From positions 1,054,001 to 1,118,000 of the forward strand of contig NZ_CP027116.1 of the NCBI RefSeq assembly GCF_003431975.1: 64,000 nt of DNA, written 5' to 3'. The notes below the pieces were generated by a model. That model made no database searches, had not been told where the DNA came from, and saw only the letters and a list, made by a program, of their open reading frames with translations. The stretch is from Bacillus pumilus. Lineage in GTDB: Bacteria > Bacillota > Bacilli > Bacillales > Bacillaceae. Below are positions 24,285 to 33,006 of this stretch, piece after piece. Both the position numbers and the translations under genes were made by a program. How positions within the stretch are numbered: position 1 is the first letter of the stretch; every line of letters starts with the position of its first letter.

Positions 24285-24318
24285 AAAAGCTTGGAAGACA
24301 TACTTCCAGGCTTTTTTA
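24283..24318. terminator. bidirectional terminator between lipoprotein and MocR genes
   Basis: AAAAAGCTTGGAAG and CTTCCAGGCTTTTTT pair with one wobble around ACATA, flanked by A and T runs. It serves the two convergent genes. Confidence 0.85.
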
Positions 24319-25755
24319 GATATTAAGTATTTGCTTTAAGCGGCGAACACCTTCCTGAATCATGAGTTCGTCCGTACAGGCGAAGCCTAGCAGTAATCCT
24401 TTTCGATTGCTTTCAACACAATATGGACTTAATGGATAAATGCCTACGCCCGCTGCTTTGGCTGCCTCAATACTGCCTTTTTCGTCAAAGTCTGGCGCTC
24501 CTTCTAAAAAGACATGAAGACCCGTATCGGTCCCGTAGATATGAAAGTGTCTGTCAAAGTGATGTGTCAAAAGGGCATCCATCATGGCAGCCTGTCTTTT
24601 TTTATACAGCTGTCTCATTCGCCTGACATAACGTGTAAATTCTCCTTCTCTGAAAAATGAAGCGAGTGTGATCTGTTCCATAATGGGCAGCTGTCTTTGA
24701 ATGAGTGATTGCAAGGAAGCGATTTCTTTTATGACGGCTTTGGAGCCGATAATGGCAGCAAGGCGGATGCCGGGTGCCAGCACTTTGGAGAAACTTAAGA
24801 TATAAATCACATGGTCGGGTGCTTCTGAAAATAAGGAAGGAAGCGGTCCGCCATGATAACGATAATCTCCATCAAAATCATCCTCTAGTATATAAGACTG
24901 ATGGCTGACAGCAAATTTTAGCAGCTGCTGTCTTCTGTTGACACTCATACATACTCCGGTTGGACGCTGGTGAGAGGGCGTCACTGCAATCAGCTTGGTT
25001 CTCCGTGGCAATGTATTCACCATCATTCCATCTTCGTCAACGGGCGCAGGGTAAATGTCCATTTCACGATGAATAAACGAGAGCCTTGCCCCAGGAAAGC
25101 CTGGATCTTCAACAGCTACTGTATCGCCTTTTTTAAGCAATACTTGTGAAATCAAATCAATGGCTTGCTGCGTGCCTCCGGTTAACACGATTTGATCTTC
25201 TTCTACATCAATTCCTCTTTCTACAGATAAGTATTGACGTATTTCTGAACGTACTTCCCATAATCCGTTTGGAGAGGAGTAGCCCCAGTCTTTCAAATCT
25301 AATCGCTGTAATGCTTTCATAAGTGACCGTTTCCATATGTTTTGAAAATGTTCATCGATGGCTGGCTCCTGATGACGAAAATCAATATCCAGCTTCTCGT
25401 GAAATTGATTGGCCGACAGCCAGTCGTCCATTTGTTTCTCAGCCTCCTGAAAATGCGGTCTGATCGGGAGGGGGAACGGAGGCTCACTTTGATGAGGAGT
25501 GGAGGCAGTATATTGGTCACTTGAAATGACTTTTGTACCGCCTCGTCTAGATGTGCTGACATATCCTCTTGCCAGTAGTTCATCATAGGCAAGCTGTACA
25601 GTTGATCTTGATACATTAAGCTCCTGTGCTAATACACGCGTCGGGGTTAGCTGATCATCAGGATTCAGCTTTTGTGAATGAATTTTTTGAATGATCCCAG
25701 TCACGATTTGCTGCCAGAGCGGGGTAGTACTTGAGCGGTCTAAATGAATATACAT
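24316..25755 (-). CDS. MocR/GntR-family transcriptional regulator with aminotransferase domain
   Basis: 479 residues from the ATG at 25,755 with GAAGGTG upstream; the frame stays open further upstream, but without good start signals. Residues 1-75 are a GntR winged helix (PLWQQIVTGIIQKIHSQKL, DDQLTPTRVLAQELNVSRST). The rest is a fold-type I aminotransferase-like effector domain with ILEDDFDGDYRY and the PLP-lysine region SFSKVLAPGIRLA. MocR proteins sense PLP or amino-compounds. It is divergent from the MFS gene and may control it. Confidence 0.88.
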   Translation of the reverse strand: MYIHLDRSSTTPLWQQIVTGIIQKIHSQKLNPDDQLTPTRVLAQELNVSRSTVQLAYDELLARGYVSTSRRGGTKVISSDQYTASTPHQSEPPFPLPIRPHFQEAEKQMDDWLSANQFHEKLDIDFRHQEPAIDEHFQNIWKRSLMKALQRLDLKDWGYSSPNGLWEVRSEIRQYLSVERGIDVEEDQIVLTGGTQQAIDLISQVLLKKGDTVAVEDPGFPGARLSFIHREMDIYPAPVDEDGMMVNTLPRRTKLIAVTPSHQRPTGVCMSVNRRQQLLKFAVSHQSYILEDDFDGDYRYHGGPLPSLFSEAPDHVIYILSFSKVLAPGIRLAAIIGSKAVIKEIASLQSLIQRQLPIMEQITLASFFREGEFTRYVRRMRQLYKKRQAAMMDALLTHHFDRHFHIYGTDTGLHVFLEGAPDFDEKGSIEAAKAAGVGIYPLSPYCVESNRKGLLLGFACTDELMIQEGVRRLKQILNI

Positions 25756-25899
25756 CGGACACCTTCTTTCATGATGACGTCTAATATGATGATGACACGG
25801 AATTATGGAGTGGTCAATAGCGCCATTTTTGGATGTAGGAAGTAAGCCAAAAGGTGTGTACACTGTTCTCATATGCTTATGACTAGAGGAGAGAGTCAA

Positions 25900-27069
25900 A
25901 TGATCCCTGCAACTAAAGCAGAAACAGCACACCTATCCATCATCCCGTTTATATTCGTTTTATTTGGTCTTTTTATGATTACGACCGCAGTGAATCTGCA
26001 AGTTCCTCTTTATACGTTGTATGCCGAACAAGCAGGCTACGGAAAGGCGGCTACAGCACTTGTATTTGCTGCCTATGTCTTCGGACTGATTCCAGTATTG
26101 CTTTTTCTTGGCGGCATATCTGACCGGGCTGGGCGCAAACCGGTTTTATTGGTCGCGCTTAGCTTTTCGTTATGTGCTACTCTATTGATGATCATGCATC
26201 CTTCCATACAAATGCTCTTTGCGGCCCGGCTGCTGCAAGGGGTGGGTCTCGGTCTGAGTGTTGGCACATGCACAGCTTATTTGATTGCTTTATATCCAGA
26301 GAAATCAAGCTTGATCCCAACTTTTATTGCGTTATGCAGTTCGGTCGGCTTTGGGGGCGGTGCTCTTTTTACGGCCATTCTTTCTTTTCAACGTGTGTCG
26401 CTTGCGCCACTTAGCTATTGGATTGTGCTAGGCCTTTTAATCCTAACCATCTTGGGTGTCTTCTTTTTCGTTCCGCCTATACAAGGAGATTCAGATAAAC
26501 CGATGATGAACATGCCGAGATTTCCAAAAGGAACAATGCCGGCGAATGCAGCAATTGCCATCGCGTGGTCCGTATGTGGTCTCGTCATTTCGGTTTTGCC
26601 AGCACAGCTTAAAATGAGTGGATATGAATTATGGGTAGGGCCGGCACTCTTTTTGATTAATATGGCAGGTGTCCTGATGCAGCCCTTTGTTCGCAAGATG
26701 AATAGTACAGCCGCCCTTCTTACGGGATTTATCTGTCTTCCATGTGGATATGGTCTCTTGCTATTTGGAGCAAGTAGCGGGTCCATCGCTCTTGTACTTG
26801 CCGGAACGATGCTTGCGGGTACGGCCTGCTATGGATTTACTTATTTAGGTGGTCTTCAGCTTATTGTCGAGCGAGGGAAGAAGGAGGCAGCTAGAGCTGT
26901 TGCTGGGTTTTACTTGTTTGCTTATTTAGGGCTGGGGATTCCAAGTGTTTTTGTCGGTCTTTTCGCTGATATGTACGGGACCCAAATGGTGTTAACCGTT
27001 TTCTTCTTGATCGTTTTGGCTGCTTGTCTCATTCTTTTGATCTCGAGTATCAAACAGAAACAAAAGTGA
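25900..27069 (+). CDS. MFS transporter (drug/metabolite efflux type)
   Basis: 389 residues, about 12 membrane segments. The MFS loop motif GGISDRAGRKPVLL follows segment 2, and a FVGLFADMYGTQMV repeat occurs near the end. The start is ATG 25900 with AGAGGAGAGA upstream; an in-frame ATG at 25,873 has none. It is transcribed divergently from the MocR regulator over a 144-base intergenic region containing the palindrome GTGTACAC. That arrangement suggests regulated export of a compound sensed by the regulator. Confidence 0.85.
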   Translation: MIPATKAETAHLSIIPFIFVLFGLFMITTAVNLQVPLYTLYAEQAGYGKAATALVFAAYVFGLIPVLLFLGGISDRAGRKPVLLVALSFSLCATLLMIMHPSIQMLFAARLLQGVGLGLSVGTCTAYLIALYPEKSSLIPTFIALCSSVGFGGGALFTAILSFQRVSLAPLSYWIVLGLLILTILGVFFFVPPIQGDSDKPMMNMPRFPKGTMPANAAIAIAWSVCGLVISVLPAQLKMSGYELWVGPALFLINMAGVLMQPFVRKMNSTAALLTGFICLPCGYGLLLFGASSGSIALVLAGTMLAGTACYGFTYLGGLQLIVERGKKEAARAVAGFYLFAYLGLGIPSVFVGLFADMYGTQMVLTVFFLIVLAACLILLISSIKQKQK

Positions 27070-27133
27070 GAAGTCCGGCTTTTTCTTTTTCCTTCCAGTC
27101 GTTTAAAATAAAGGGAAGAGAGGGGAAGATGAG

Positions 27134-27412
27134 ATGAAAAAAGTGCAGCTGGACGGCGCGTCGTGTAAGTCGCAAGAAGAGCTTCATGATCAACTGCAAG
27201 CAGTTTTACACCTTCCTGACTATTACGGGAAAAATCTTGATGCCCTTTGGGACTGTTTGACAGGAGAAGTGACTCTTCCAGTAGAACTGACATGGGTCAA
27301 TTTTGAAACGAGTAAAGACGCTCTTGGTGAGTATGCAGAAAGCTTGCGGCAGTTATTTCAAGAAGCAGAAGAGGAATTGAAGGGGCAATTTCAAGTAAGT
27401 ATTCAATCATAG
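27134..27412 (+). CDS. barstar-like ribonuclease inhibitor
   Basis: 92 residues. LHLPDYYGKNLDALWDCLTG is the barstar signature, very close to barstar of B. amyloliquefaciens, and the length is the same. Barstar binds and blocks secreted guanyl-specific RNases (barnase/binase) inside the cell. No RNase gene lies nearby, so it is an orphan inhibitor here. It could protect against the cell's own binase-type enzyme encoded elsewhere, or against incoming RNase toxins. GAAGAGAGGGGAAGATG provides the start. Confidence 0.88.
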   Translation: MKKVQLDGASCKSQEELHDQLQAVLHLPDYYGKNLDALWDCLTGEVTLPVELTWVNFETSKDALGEYAESLRQLFQEAEEELKGQFQVSIQS

Positions 27413-27413
27413 T

Positions 27414-27445
27414 GAAAAAGCAGCCACCTCACAGGCTGCTTTTTC
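27414..27445. terminator. terminator after barstar gene
   Basis: GAAAAAGCAGCC and GGCTGCTTTTTC are perfect 12-base arms around ACCTCACA. Confidence 0.88.
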
Positions 27446-27599
27446 ATCTTTGGCAGATCAAAAACTGGAGCTATCTAAGTTGTAAGAGCTATTTTATTGT
27501 GTATTCATAAAAATATGTTGCGTGAAGGAAACTTTCATTGAAATATGTTATAGTGGAACCTACATTGATAGACTAAGATAGAGTGAGGGTTCGGAAAGG

Positions 27600-28556
27600 A
27601 TGAAGGAAAAAACAAAATCAAAAAGAAGGTTAAGACCTTGGGTGAAAGCCGTACTGTTTATCATGGCATTTGTCATGGTGATGGCATTATCTGTGACAGG
27701 ATATGCCTACTATAAGATTTCAAAAGCGTCGGATAAGGCGCAAGTATCATTAGAAAGAGGAGACACCTCGCAAAAGCGTGTAAAAGCTTTTGATCCAGGA
27801 AAGGACAGCTTCTCGGTGCTCTTGCTTGGAATTGACAGCCGTCCAGGTGAAACGGTAGACGAAGCAAGAAGTGATGCAGTCTTACTGGCGGCAGTGAATC
27901 GAACAGAGAAAACCATTAAGCTCCTTAGTATTCCTCGTGATGCATATGTTGATATACCGGGAAGAGGATATGATAAAATTGCCCACGCCCATGCGTTTGG
28001 GAGTGCAGATTTGTCAGTCAAAACGGTTGAAAACTTGTTGAATATTCCTGTAGATTATGTGATTTCAGGGAACTTTAAGGCGTTCCAAGACATTGTGGAT
28101 GAGTTAAATGGAATTGACGTAACGATTAAAGATGAAGGTATCGCAAAGCAAATGGAAAAGGATTCAAAAGGAAAAGTTCATGTGCAAACAGGAACATATA
28201 CGTTAAATGGTGAAGAAGCATTAGCTTTTGTGAGAACGAGAAAGGCAGATAGTGACCTCATGCGTGGAAAGCGCCAAATGGAAGCACTCCAAGCCATCTT
28301 TGAAAAATCTAAATCCATTTCTTCGATTCCGTCATATGACAACATGATTGATACACTTGGTGATAATGTTTCAACCAATTTGTCCATGAAGCAGTTGATC
28401 GGTCTTTTCCCGTTATTAAGCTCATTGAAATCAGTGGATACCATTCAGCTGAAGGGCCATGATTATCAGCCTGGGAATGTGTATTACTTTGAGTTAGATG
28501 GAGCTGGATTAGACGAAGTGAGAATAGAGCTGAGAGAACAGCTTGAATTATCATAA
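27600..28556 (+). CDS. LytR-CpsA-Psr family cell-wall glycopolymer ligase
   Basis: 318 residues. Short basic cytoplasmic N-terminus, one membrane segment (VKAVLFIMAFVMVMALSVTGYAYY), then an extracellular LCP domain. FSVLLLGIDSRPGE, EARSDAVLLAAVN and IKLLSIPRDAYVDIPGRGYDKIAHAHAFG contain the Asp/Arg residues that hold the polyprenyl pyrophosphate; EALAFVRTRKADSDLMRGKRQ is the second conserved block. These enzymes attach teichoic acid or other polymers to peptidoglycan. It is a single gene with its own terminator. The ribosome site is GGAAAGG before ATG 27600. Confidence 0.92.
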   Translation: MKEKTKSKRRLRPWVKAVLFIMAFVMVMALSVTGYAYYKISKASDKAQVSLERGDTSQKRVKAFDPGKDSFSVLLLGIDSRPGETVDEARSDAVLLAAVNRTEKTIKLLSIPRDAYVDIPGRGYDKIAHAHAFGSADLSVKTVENLLNIPVDYVISGNFKAFQDIVDELNGIDVTIKDEGIAKQMEKDSKGKVHVQTGTYTLNGEEALAFVRTRKADSDLMRGKRQMEALQAIFEKSKSISSIPSYDNMIDTLGDNVSTNLSMKQLIGLFPLLSSLKSVDTIQLKGHDYQPGNVYYFELDGAGLDEVRIELREQLELS

Positions 28557-28565
28557 ACAAGAAGG

Positions 28566-28594
28566 AGCCTGCCGCCTGTGGCAGGCTTTTTGTT
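28566..28594 (+). terminator. terminator after LCP gene
   Basis: AGCCTGCC and GGCAGGCT arms around GCCTGT, followed by TTTTGTTTT. Confidence 0.88.
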
Positions 28595-28617
28595 TTGAAT
28601 GGGTATGTATCACACAT

Positions 28618-28986
28618 TTAGTTGGCTTGATGGAGAAAATACCGAGTAAGTAGTTCCTCAACCCTGTGACGTATACGTGGATTAAAGTATTTATGCTTTT
28701 CTTCATAGCCATTCATGATAAATAGATATGTTGTAAATCCTTCATCGTGTTCAATTTGCTGTACCTTCATTTTTTCTTTACGTAAATGCTGTTTCAGTTC
28801 ATAAAGTGCTTTCTGTGCTTCCTTTAAGGCAGAGGTTACAAGCTGAATGTATGGTTCATTTAGTTTAAATGTTTGATGTTGTTTTAAGTGAGTCAAATCA
28901 CGATTGAGGATGGAAATGACCATTGGAAGAAAGATGGCCTGTTCCATCATCTGCAGCTGTATTCTTGATAGTCTCGTCATGTCCAA
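28618..28986 (-). CDS. YhjD-like protein
   Basis: 122 residues, helical and charged, with QMMEQAIFLPMVISILNRDL near the N-terminus and FLIMNGYEEKHKYFNPRIRHRVEELL near the C-terminus. The second motif and the position beside yhjE-sipV match B. subtilis YhjD. No biochemical function is established that I know of. It is divergent from yhjE. Confidence 0.75.
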   Translation of the reverse strand: MDMTRLSRIQLQMMEQAIFLPMVISILNRDLTHLKQHQTFKLNEPYIQLVTSALKEAQKALYELKQHLRKEKMKVQQIEHDEGFTTYLFIMNGYEEKHKYFNPRIRHRVEELLTRYFLHQAN

Positions 28987-29136
28987 GCCTACTTTCTTTC
29001 TTTATAGAACACTTGTTCTTATTTATTATATCGAATGAGTCAAACAATCTCAAGAGGTCAAGGGGGATTCATTTGTATATTTTTATGTTTTCCATGTAAA
29101 ATGAAATGTAGACAAACCTTGAAGGAGTCAGACAAG

Positions 29137-29754
29137 TTGACATCATTTCTTTCCTTATTTACTCATGAAAATATCACATCATTTTTTGAAAGCTACAAGG
29201 CTTTTGGACCGATTGTGGCTATATTGCTCCCTTTAATAGAAGCATTCCTTCCGTTTTTACCGCTCGTTGCGTTTGCAGTAGCAAATGCAAATGCATTTGG
29301 CCTTTGGGAAGGCTTTTTATTGACCTGGATTGGCGCAAGTGCAGGGTCTATTCTTATCTTTTTGCTGATCAGAAAATTTGGACAGATGAGAATGCTCAAT
29401 TTTATCAGCAGGCATCCCTCTATTAAGAAATTAATGCTTTGGGTGGAAAAGCGGGGATTTGGTCCATTATTTATTTTACTCTGCTTTCCTTTCACGCCCT
29501 CAGCTGCCGTCAATGTTGTAGCGGGTTTATCAAGAATTAGCTTTTGGCAATTTTCATTAGCTACTGTATCTGGGAAGTGTGTCATGCTCTTTATCATTAG
29601 TTTTATTGGCTACGATCTTTCTGCTTTAGTTAAGAATCCGTTAAGAAGTGTTTTTGCGGTTCTAGTTATTGCGTTATTATGGTATGTTGGAAAGAGAGTA
29701 GAAAATAGGTTGAACATTCGAATGAGTAAGCGTGAGGACAAAGGAGGCTCTTAA
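29137..29754 (+). CDS. YhjE-like TVP38/DedA-family membrane protein
   Basis: 205 residues from TTG 29137 (AAGGAG nine bases upstream); the frame is open further but the added N-terminus looks noncoding. There are about five membrane segments. The SNARE-associated/VTT motif is visible: EAFLPFLPLVAFAVANANAFG, then GASAGSILIFLLIRKFG and LCFPFTPSAAVNVVAGLS. Such proteins are membrane scramblase/transport-type factors. It overlaps sipV by one base and is probably co-transcribed with it. Confidence 0.85.
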   Translation: MTSFLSLFTHENITSFFESYKAFGPIVAILLPLIEAFLPFLPLVAFAVANANAFGLWEGFLLTWIGASAGSILIFLLIRKFGQMRMLNFISRHPSIKKLMLWVEKRGFGPLFILLCFPFTPSAAVNVVAGLSRISFWQFSLATVSGKCVMLFIISFIGYDLSALVKNPLRSVFAVLVIALLWYVGKRVENRLNIRMSKREDKGGS

Positions 29755-30266
29755 TGAAAAAGAAGCCATTGCTATGGTTGATGATTATTACAGGCATCGT
29801 CTTATTGTTCCAAGTAAAGAATTTCATGTTTGTCACGTACAAAGTAGAAGGGGTTAGTATGGACCCAACATTTACAAACGGAACAGAATTATTAATCAAT
29901 AAGTTCTCACCAAAACTCACAAAAATTAGCCGGTTTGATTATGTGTTATTTCATGGTCCTAAAAATCAAATCTTGATCAAGCGAGTCATTGGACTCCCAG
30001 GAGAAACGATCAAGTATGAAGATGATCAGCTGTTTGTTGATGGTGAAAAAAAGAAGGAACCTTATTTAAAAGAGCAGAAACAACATAAAATGGGGAACGT
30101 TCTAACAGGGGATTTTCAGCTAAAGGCCATCACAGGAGACGATAAAATCAAAAACAATCATTACTTTGTGGTCGGAGATAACCGAATACATAGCTTCGAC
30201 AGCCGGCATTTTGGTACCATTTCAAAGGATCAAGTTGTCGGTGTCAAAAGGAATACAAGCGAATAA
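29754..30266 (+). CDS. type I signal peptidase SipV
   Basis: 170 residues. N-terminal membrane anchor (PLLWLMIITGIVLLFQVKNF). The catalytic serine sits in VEGVSMDPTFTNG and the general-base lysine in LIKRVIGLPGE. The third signature is VVGDNRIHSFDSRHFG, in which RIHS replaces the more usual N-S at that point. It removes signal peptides of secreted proteins outside the membrane. Synteny with yhjD-yhjE supports sipV over the other Bacillus paralogues. Confidence 0.92.
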   Translation: MKKKPLLWLMIITGIVLLFQVKNFMFVTYKVEGVSMDPTFTNGTELLINKFSPKLTKISRFDYVLFHGPKNQILIKRVIGLPGETIKYEDDQLFVDGEKKKEPYLKEQKQHKMGNVLTGDFQLKAITGDDKIKNNHYFVVGDNRIHSFDSRHFGTISKDQVVGVKRNTSE

Positions 30267-30304
30267 AAAAAGGCGCTCTGCACATGCAAAGCGTCTCTTT
30301 TTTA
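30264..30304. terminator. bidirectional terminator between sipV and the AbrB-family gene
   Basis: AAAAAAGGCGCT and AGCGTCTCTTTTTT arms pair with a wobble and small bulge around CTGCACATGCAA; A and T tracts flank both sides. Confidence 0.75.
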
Positions 30305-31450
30305 TTTTGCGGCTTTATAATCAGGCTGCCTTTTGGCCCATACATGATGTAAGAACCGGAAAAACGGCGGGAGCATCGCAATGACGAGAATGATTCTGAC
30401 GACTTGTACAGCCACAACAAAGGTAGAATCCTCGTGAAGTGTGACCGCTGTTGTCGCCATTTCTGCAATACCGCCGGGCGAAAAGGCAAGAATGGCTGTA
30501 ATGACAGAAATGCCTGTAATCTCTGCAATGGCAATAGAGCTGAGGACAGTCGCTGCAATCAGTCCGGCTGAGCTGACGACAGCCACAATGAAAGTATTTT
30601 TTAGCCCGACAAACATCTGTTTATTCATTTTTGACCCGATGGTTGCGCCTAGAAATACTTGAGACGCAATATTCGCTTGAGACGGCCAATAAGGAATCAA
30701 ATCATGACCAATGACTGCGCCCGCACCTACTTGAAGAGCTGCGACGCCTAGCATGCTGCCGATCAGCCAAGGGGCAGGGAAATGAAGACGAACTGCCAGG
30801 CGTGACATGAGCCAGGCTCCTAAAATAAGCGCAGCGGTCCAAGAAATGTTTGACAAGGTGAACACGCCCGAAGAAAAAGCGCTCCCTTGTGTAACTACAG
30901 CCGCATCTGCTTGGTTTTTTGTATTTAAATAAAATACTGTAAATGGGATAGTGAGCACAACCATTAATACACGTATCGTTTGCACAAGACTCACAACTGC
31001 TGTATTTGCTCCTACCTCTTGGGCAATCCCCGGCATAGCGGATAAACCGCCGGGGGCAGTTCCGACAAAGCTTGTCAGCATATCTGTTTTGCTCAGCTTC
31101 CATAAGACAAAGCCAGAGAGCATCGCCAGTAGAATAGAAAAGACGAGCATGAAACTGACAGGGAGCCAGTTTTCAGCGAAAATGTGAAGGACCTTCATAT
31201 TCATTTTCTGTCCGAGTTCGATTCCGAGAATGAATTGACCAAGGAGCAGCCATCTGCTGTGAATACGTAAGGTGCTCGTTCCTTTACGCTGAAACAGGGT
31301 GGGCCGGCGCATTGCAATAAAAGCTGCTGTGATTAATGTACCAACCATCCAGCCAATAGACATGCCTGTTAAAGACAAAAAAAATCCACCTAAACCGCTT
31401 ATCGCAATCAGAATGAGATCGGTTCGAAGGCTGTTTCCTTGTTTCATCAC
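30302..31450 (-). CDS. AbrB-family membrane protein (PF05145-type transporter)
   Basis: 382 residues, 10-11 membrane segments. There are two related halves, each with a conserved Pro/Gly-rich loop: FVGTAPGGLSAMPGIAQEVG and AILAFSPGGIAEMATTAVTL. This is the ammonia-monooxygenase/AbrB membrane family, unrelated to the AbrB transcription factor. Function is not firmly known; some members are linked to small-molecule export. The start is GTG 31450 or ATG 31447 behind AGAAGG. Confidence 0.8.
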   Translation of the reverse strand: MMKQGNSLRTDLILIAISGLGGFFLSLTGMSIGWMVGTLITAAFIAMRRPTLFQRKGTSTLRIHSRWLLLGQFILGIELGQKMNMKVLHIFAENWLPVSFMLVFSILLAMLSGFVLWKLSKTDMLTSFVGTAPGGLSAMPGIAQEVGANTAVVSLVQTIRVLMVVLTIPFTVFYLNTKNQADAAVVTQGSAFSSGVFTLSNISWTAALILGAWLMSRLAVRLHFPAPWLIGSMLGVAALQVGAGAVIGHDLIPYWPSQANIASQVFLGATIGSKMNKQMFVGLKNTFIVAVVSSAGLIAATVLSSIAIAEITGISVITAILAFSPGGIAEMATTAVTLHEDSTFVVAVQVVRIILVIAMLPPFFRFLHHVWAKRQPDYKAAK

Positions 31451-31662
31451 ATGTAAACCTTCTTCCTATATGTTTGTTCAGTAAGTGAAATGTTGTTAAC
31501 TTCACTATAATACAAAAGTCTCTATAAATAAAATACGAATTTTTTTATCATTTTCATAAGATTATCTTATCATTAAATAGTTAGCAAATCTTATAAGTAA
31601 ATTTGTAATTTTACTAAAAACAAAGGTAATATACAACGATTTTCCCTTATTTTTGTTATTAG
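31451..31662. other. AT-rich noncoding stretch left of the ICE
   Basis: No gene is supported. It lies between the AbrB-family gene's start and a rightward promoter and contains several ATAAGATTATCTTAT-like palindromic patches (about 31,556-31,573) that could be regulator sites. Confidence 0.4.
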
Positions 31663-31700
31663 TTGACGTTCATTTTCAATTACACTACAATGCTGAGTGT
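31663..31700 (+). promoter_or_regulatory. promoter/operator copy 1 of the BlaI-like operon, cut off by the ICE
   Basis: TTGACG (31663-31668), 17-base spacer, TACAAT (31686-31691). The -10 lies in ACACT-N9-AGTGT (31682-31700). The same core TTACACTACAATGCT reappears directly before the BlaI-like gene at 59,215. Without the ICE the two copies would stand about 95 bases apart in tandem, so this one now points into the element. Confidence 0.75.
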
Positions 31701-31719
31701 TAATTAAGACTTTATTGAT

Positions 31720-31732
31720 AGAAATCCTTATT
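31720..31732. repeat. attL core (13-bp direct repeat)
   Basis: AGAAATCCTTATT is repeated exactly at 59168-59180. The integrase gene lies 128 bases inside this end, as in ICEBs1. Confidence 0.8.
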
Positions 31733-31787
31733 TCAGTTATGTTAATTATGTAAAAATGCATTAAATTATATGTATTTTATTAGTTAT

Positions 31788-31804
31788 GGAGTATTTGTGG
31801 AGTA
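31788..31804. repeat. left arm-type integrase sites
   Basis: GGAGTA occurs twice (31788 and 31799). The right end has the same pair (59133 and 59143) embedded in nearly the same sequence, GGAGTA-WWTTG-GGAGTACA. Paired repeats inside both ends are typical arm sites of tyrosine recombinases. Confidence 0.6.
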
Positions 31805-31824
31805 CAATACTCCATTTTTTTGTT
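31798..31824 (+). terminator. inward-facing terminator at the left ICE end
   Basis: TGGAGTA and TACTCCA flank CAA and are followed by seven T. It faces rightward, so it would stop transcripts entering from the host promoter at 31,663 before they run antisense through int. The arms overlap an arm site. Confidence 0.7.
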
Positions 31825-31860
31825 CTCAATAAAGAAAAAAGAAATGAGCTGTACTCATTT

Positions 31861-32991
31861 CTAAAGGAACGACAAAGAATCTAATTTCTTCGAAAGCTGC
31901 TTTTGTCTGCTAGGGAAGAGATGTCCATAGGTATCTAAAGTGAAGGTTACTGATTTGTGTCCTAAGCGTTCGGAAATCAATAGTATTTCTTCACCTTGAT
32001 GTATTAGTAGTGAAACATGTGAATGCCTAAAACCATGAAACTTTATTACTTTTAGAGATTGACTCATTGATGTGTTTATCTTGTGGCATGTGTCTTTGAT
32101 GAGTTGGTTGATATAATGAGTACTGGGGATTTTCCCATCTTTTTCAAAGATTGGAGTCTGTGGTGTTTGGTTTAAACCTAATTCGTCGTATCTATTTTTT
32201 TGCTGGGTTTTTAATTTTAATAACATATTAGTTAGTTTTTTGTTTATGCTAATTGCTCTTATCGAATTTGGTGTTTTAGGTGTAGTAACAATATCCTTTT
32301 TGTTAAATCTGTGATAGGTTTTGTTGATGGTTATTATTCCTTCTATTTTATCTAAATCTTCCCAAGTTACTGCTTGGGCTTCTCCAATTCTTGTACCTGT
32401 CAAATATGCAAATGTATATAGTGTCTTATAATATTCTTGCTTTGGAGTCAGAAAGTTTATAAACAATTTGAATTCTTCTGGAGTCCAGATGATTATTTTA
32501 TTAGAAGTGTCTCTGAGATTCTTTACATCAGCGCAAGGGTTCTTTTTAACAAGCCCTTCTTTTACTCCTGTCGAAAAAATGTTATGTAAGATCACCATAA
32601 GTTGATTTATTGTTGATACCTTTAAATCTTGATTTATTAAGTGTTGTCTGAAATTTGTTATTTCTGTGTATGTGATTTTATTTACAAGAGAATCTTTGAA
32701 GAATGGAGCAATATGTTTATTAATCGAAAGTGTTCTGTTATGTACAGTAACTTCTTTTAAATTTTGTTCCATATGATTAAAGTATAGAGCTAATAAATAT
32801 TTGAATTTTGTATTCTTTCCATAATCTAATTCACCATTTCTGTACTTACTTTTAATGCGGTAATAAATTTCTTCGGCTTCATTTTTAGTGCTGGCAATTT
32901 TAGTTTTTCTTCGTCTTGCTCCGGTTATCGGATCGAAGCCTACACTTATATCGACTTTGTATTTTCCATTAGACATTTTTTTTATAGGCAT
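31861..32991 (-). CDS. tyrosine recombinase integrase
   Basis: 376 residues. N-terminal arm-binding domain (KYKVDISVGFDPITGARRRK), SAM-like core-binding domain (residues about 60-165), and catalytic domain with ARG I in YLTGTRIGEAQAV, HxxR in KFHGFRHSHVSLL and the nucleophile Tyr in LDTYGHLF. It integrates and, with Xis, excises the ICE. It is the last gene of the leftward immunity operon, as in ICEBs1, and is preceded by AAAGGAG. Confidence 0.93.
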   Translation of the reverse strand: MPIKKMSNGKYKVDISVGFDPITGARRRKTKIASTKNEAEEIYYRIKSKYRNGELDYGKNTKFKYLLALYFNHMEQNLKEVTVHNRTLSINKHIAPFFKDSLVNKITYTEITNFRQHLINQDLKVSTINQLMVILHNIFSTGVKEGLVKKNPCADVKNLRDTSNKIIIWTPEEFKLFINFLTPKQEYYKTLYTFAYLTGTRIGEAQAVTWEDLDKIEGIITINKTYHRFNKKDIVTTPKTPNSIRAISINKKLTNMLLKLKTQQKNRYDELGLNQTPQTPIFEKDGKIPSTHYINQLIKDTCHKINTSMSQSLKVIKFHGFRHSHVSLLIHQGEEILLISERLGHKSVTFTLDTYGHLFPSRQKQLSKKLDSLSFL

Positions 32992-33006
32992 AACTTAAAC
33001 TCCTTT

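Noticed and set aside
25756..25932. N-terminal extension of the MocR regulator by about 59 residues
   Set aside because: The extension is Cys/His-rich without resemblance to GntR proteins and overlaps the divergent promoter region; the ATG at 25,755 has a ribosome site and the usual N-terminus.
29035..29136. Longer start for the YhjE-like protein
   Set aside because: The added 34 residues do not resemble the family N-terminus; TTG 29137 has AAGGAG at proper spacing and gives the expected length.
30302..31450. AbrB-family gene as a transcription regulator
   Set aside because: The protein is a polytopic membrane protein; the shared name does not imply the AbrB transcription factor.
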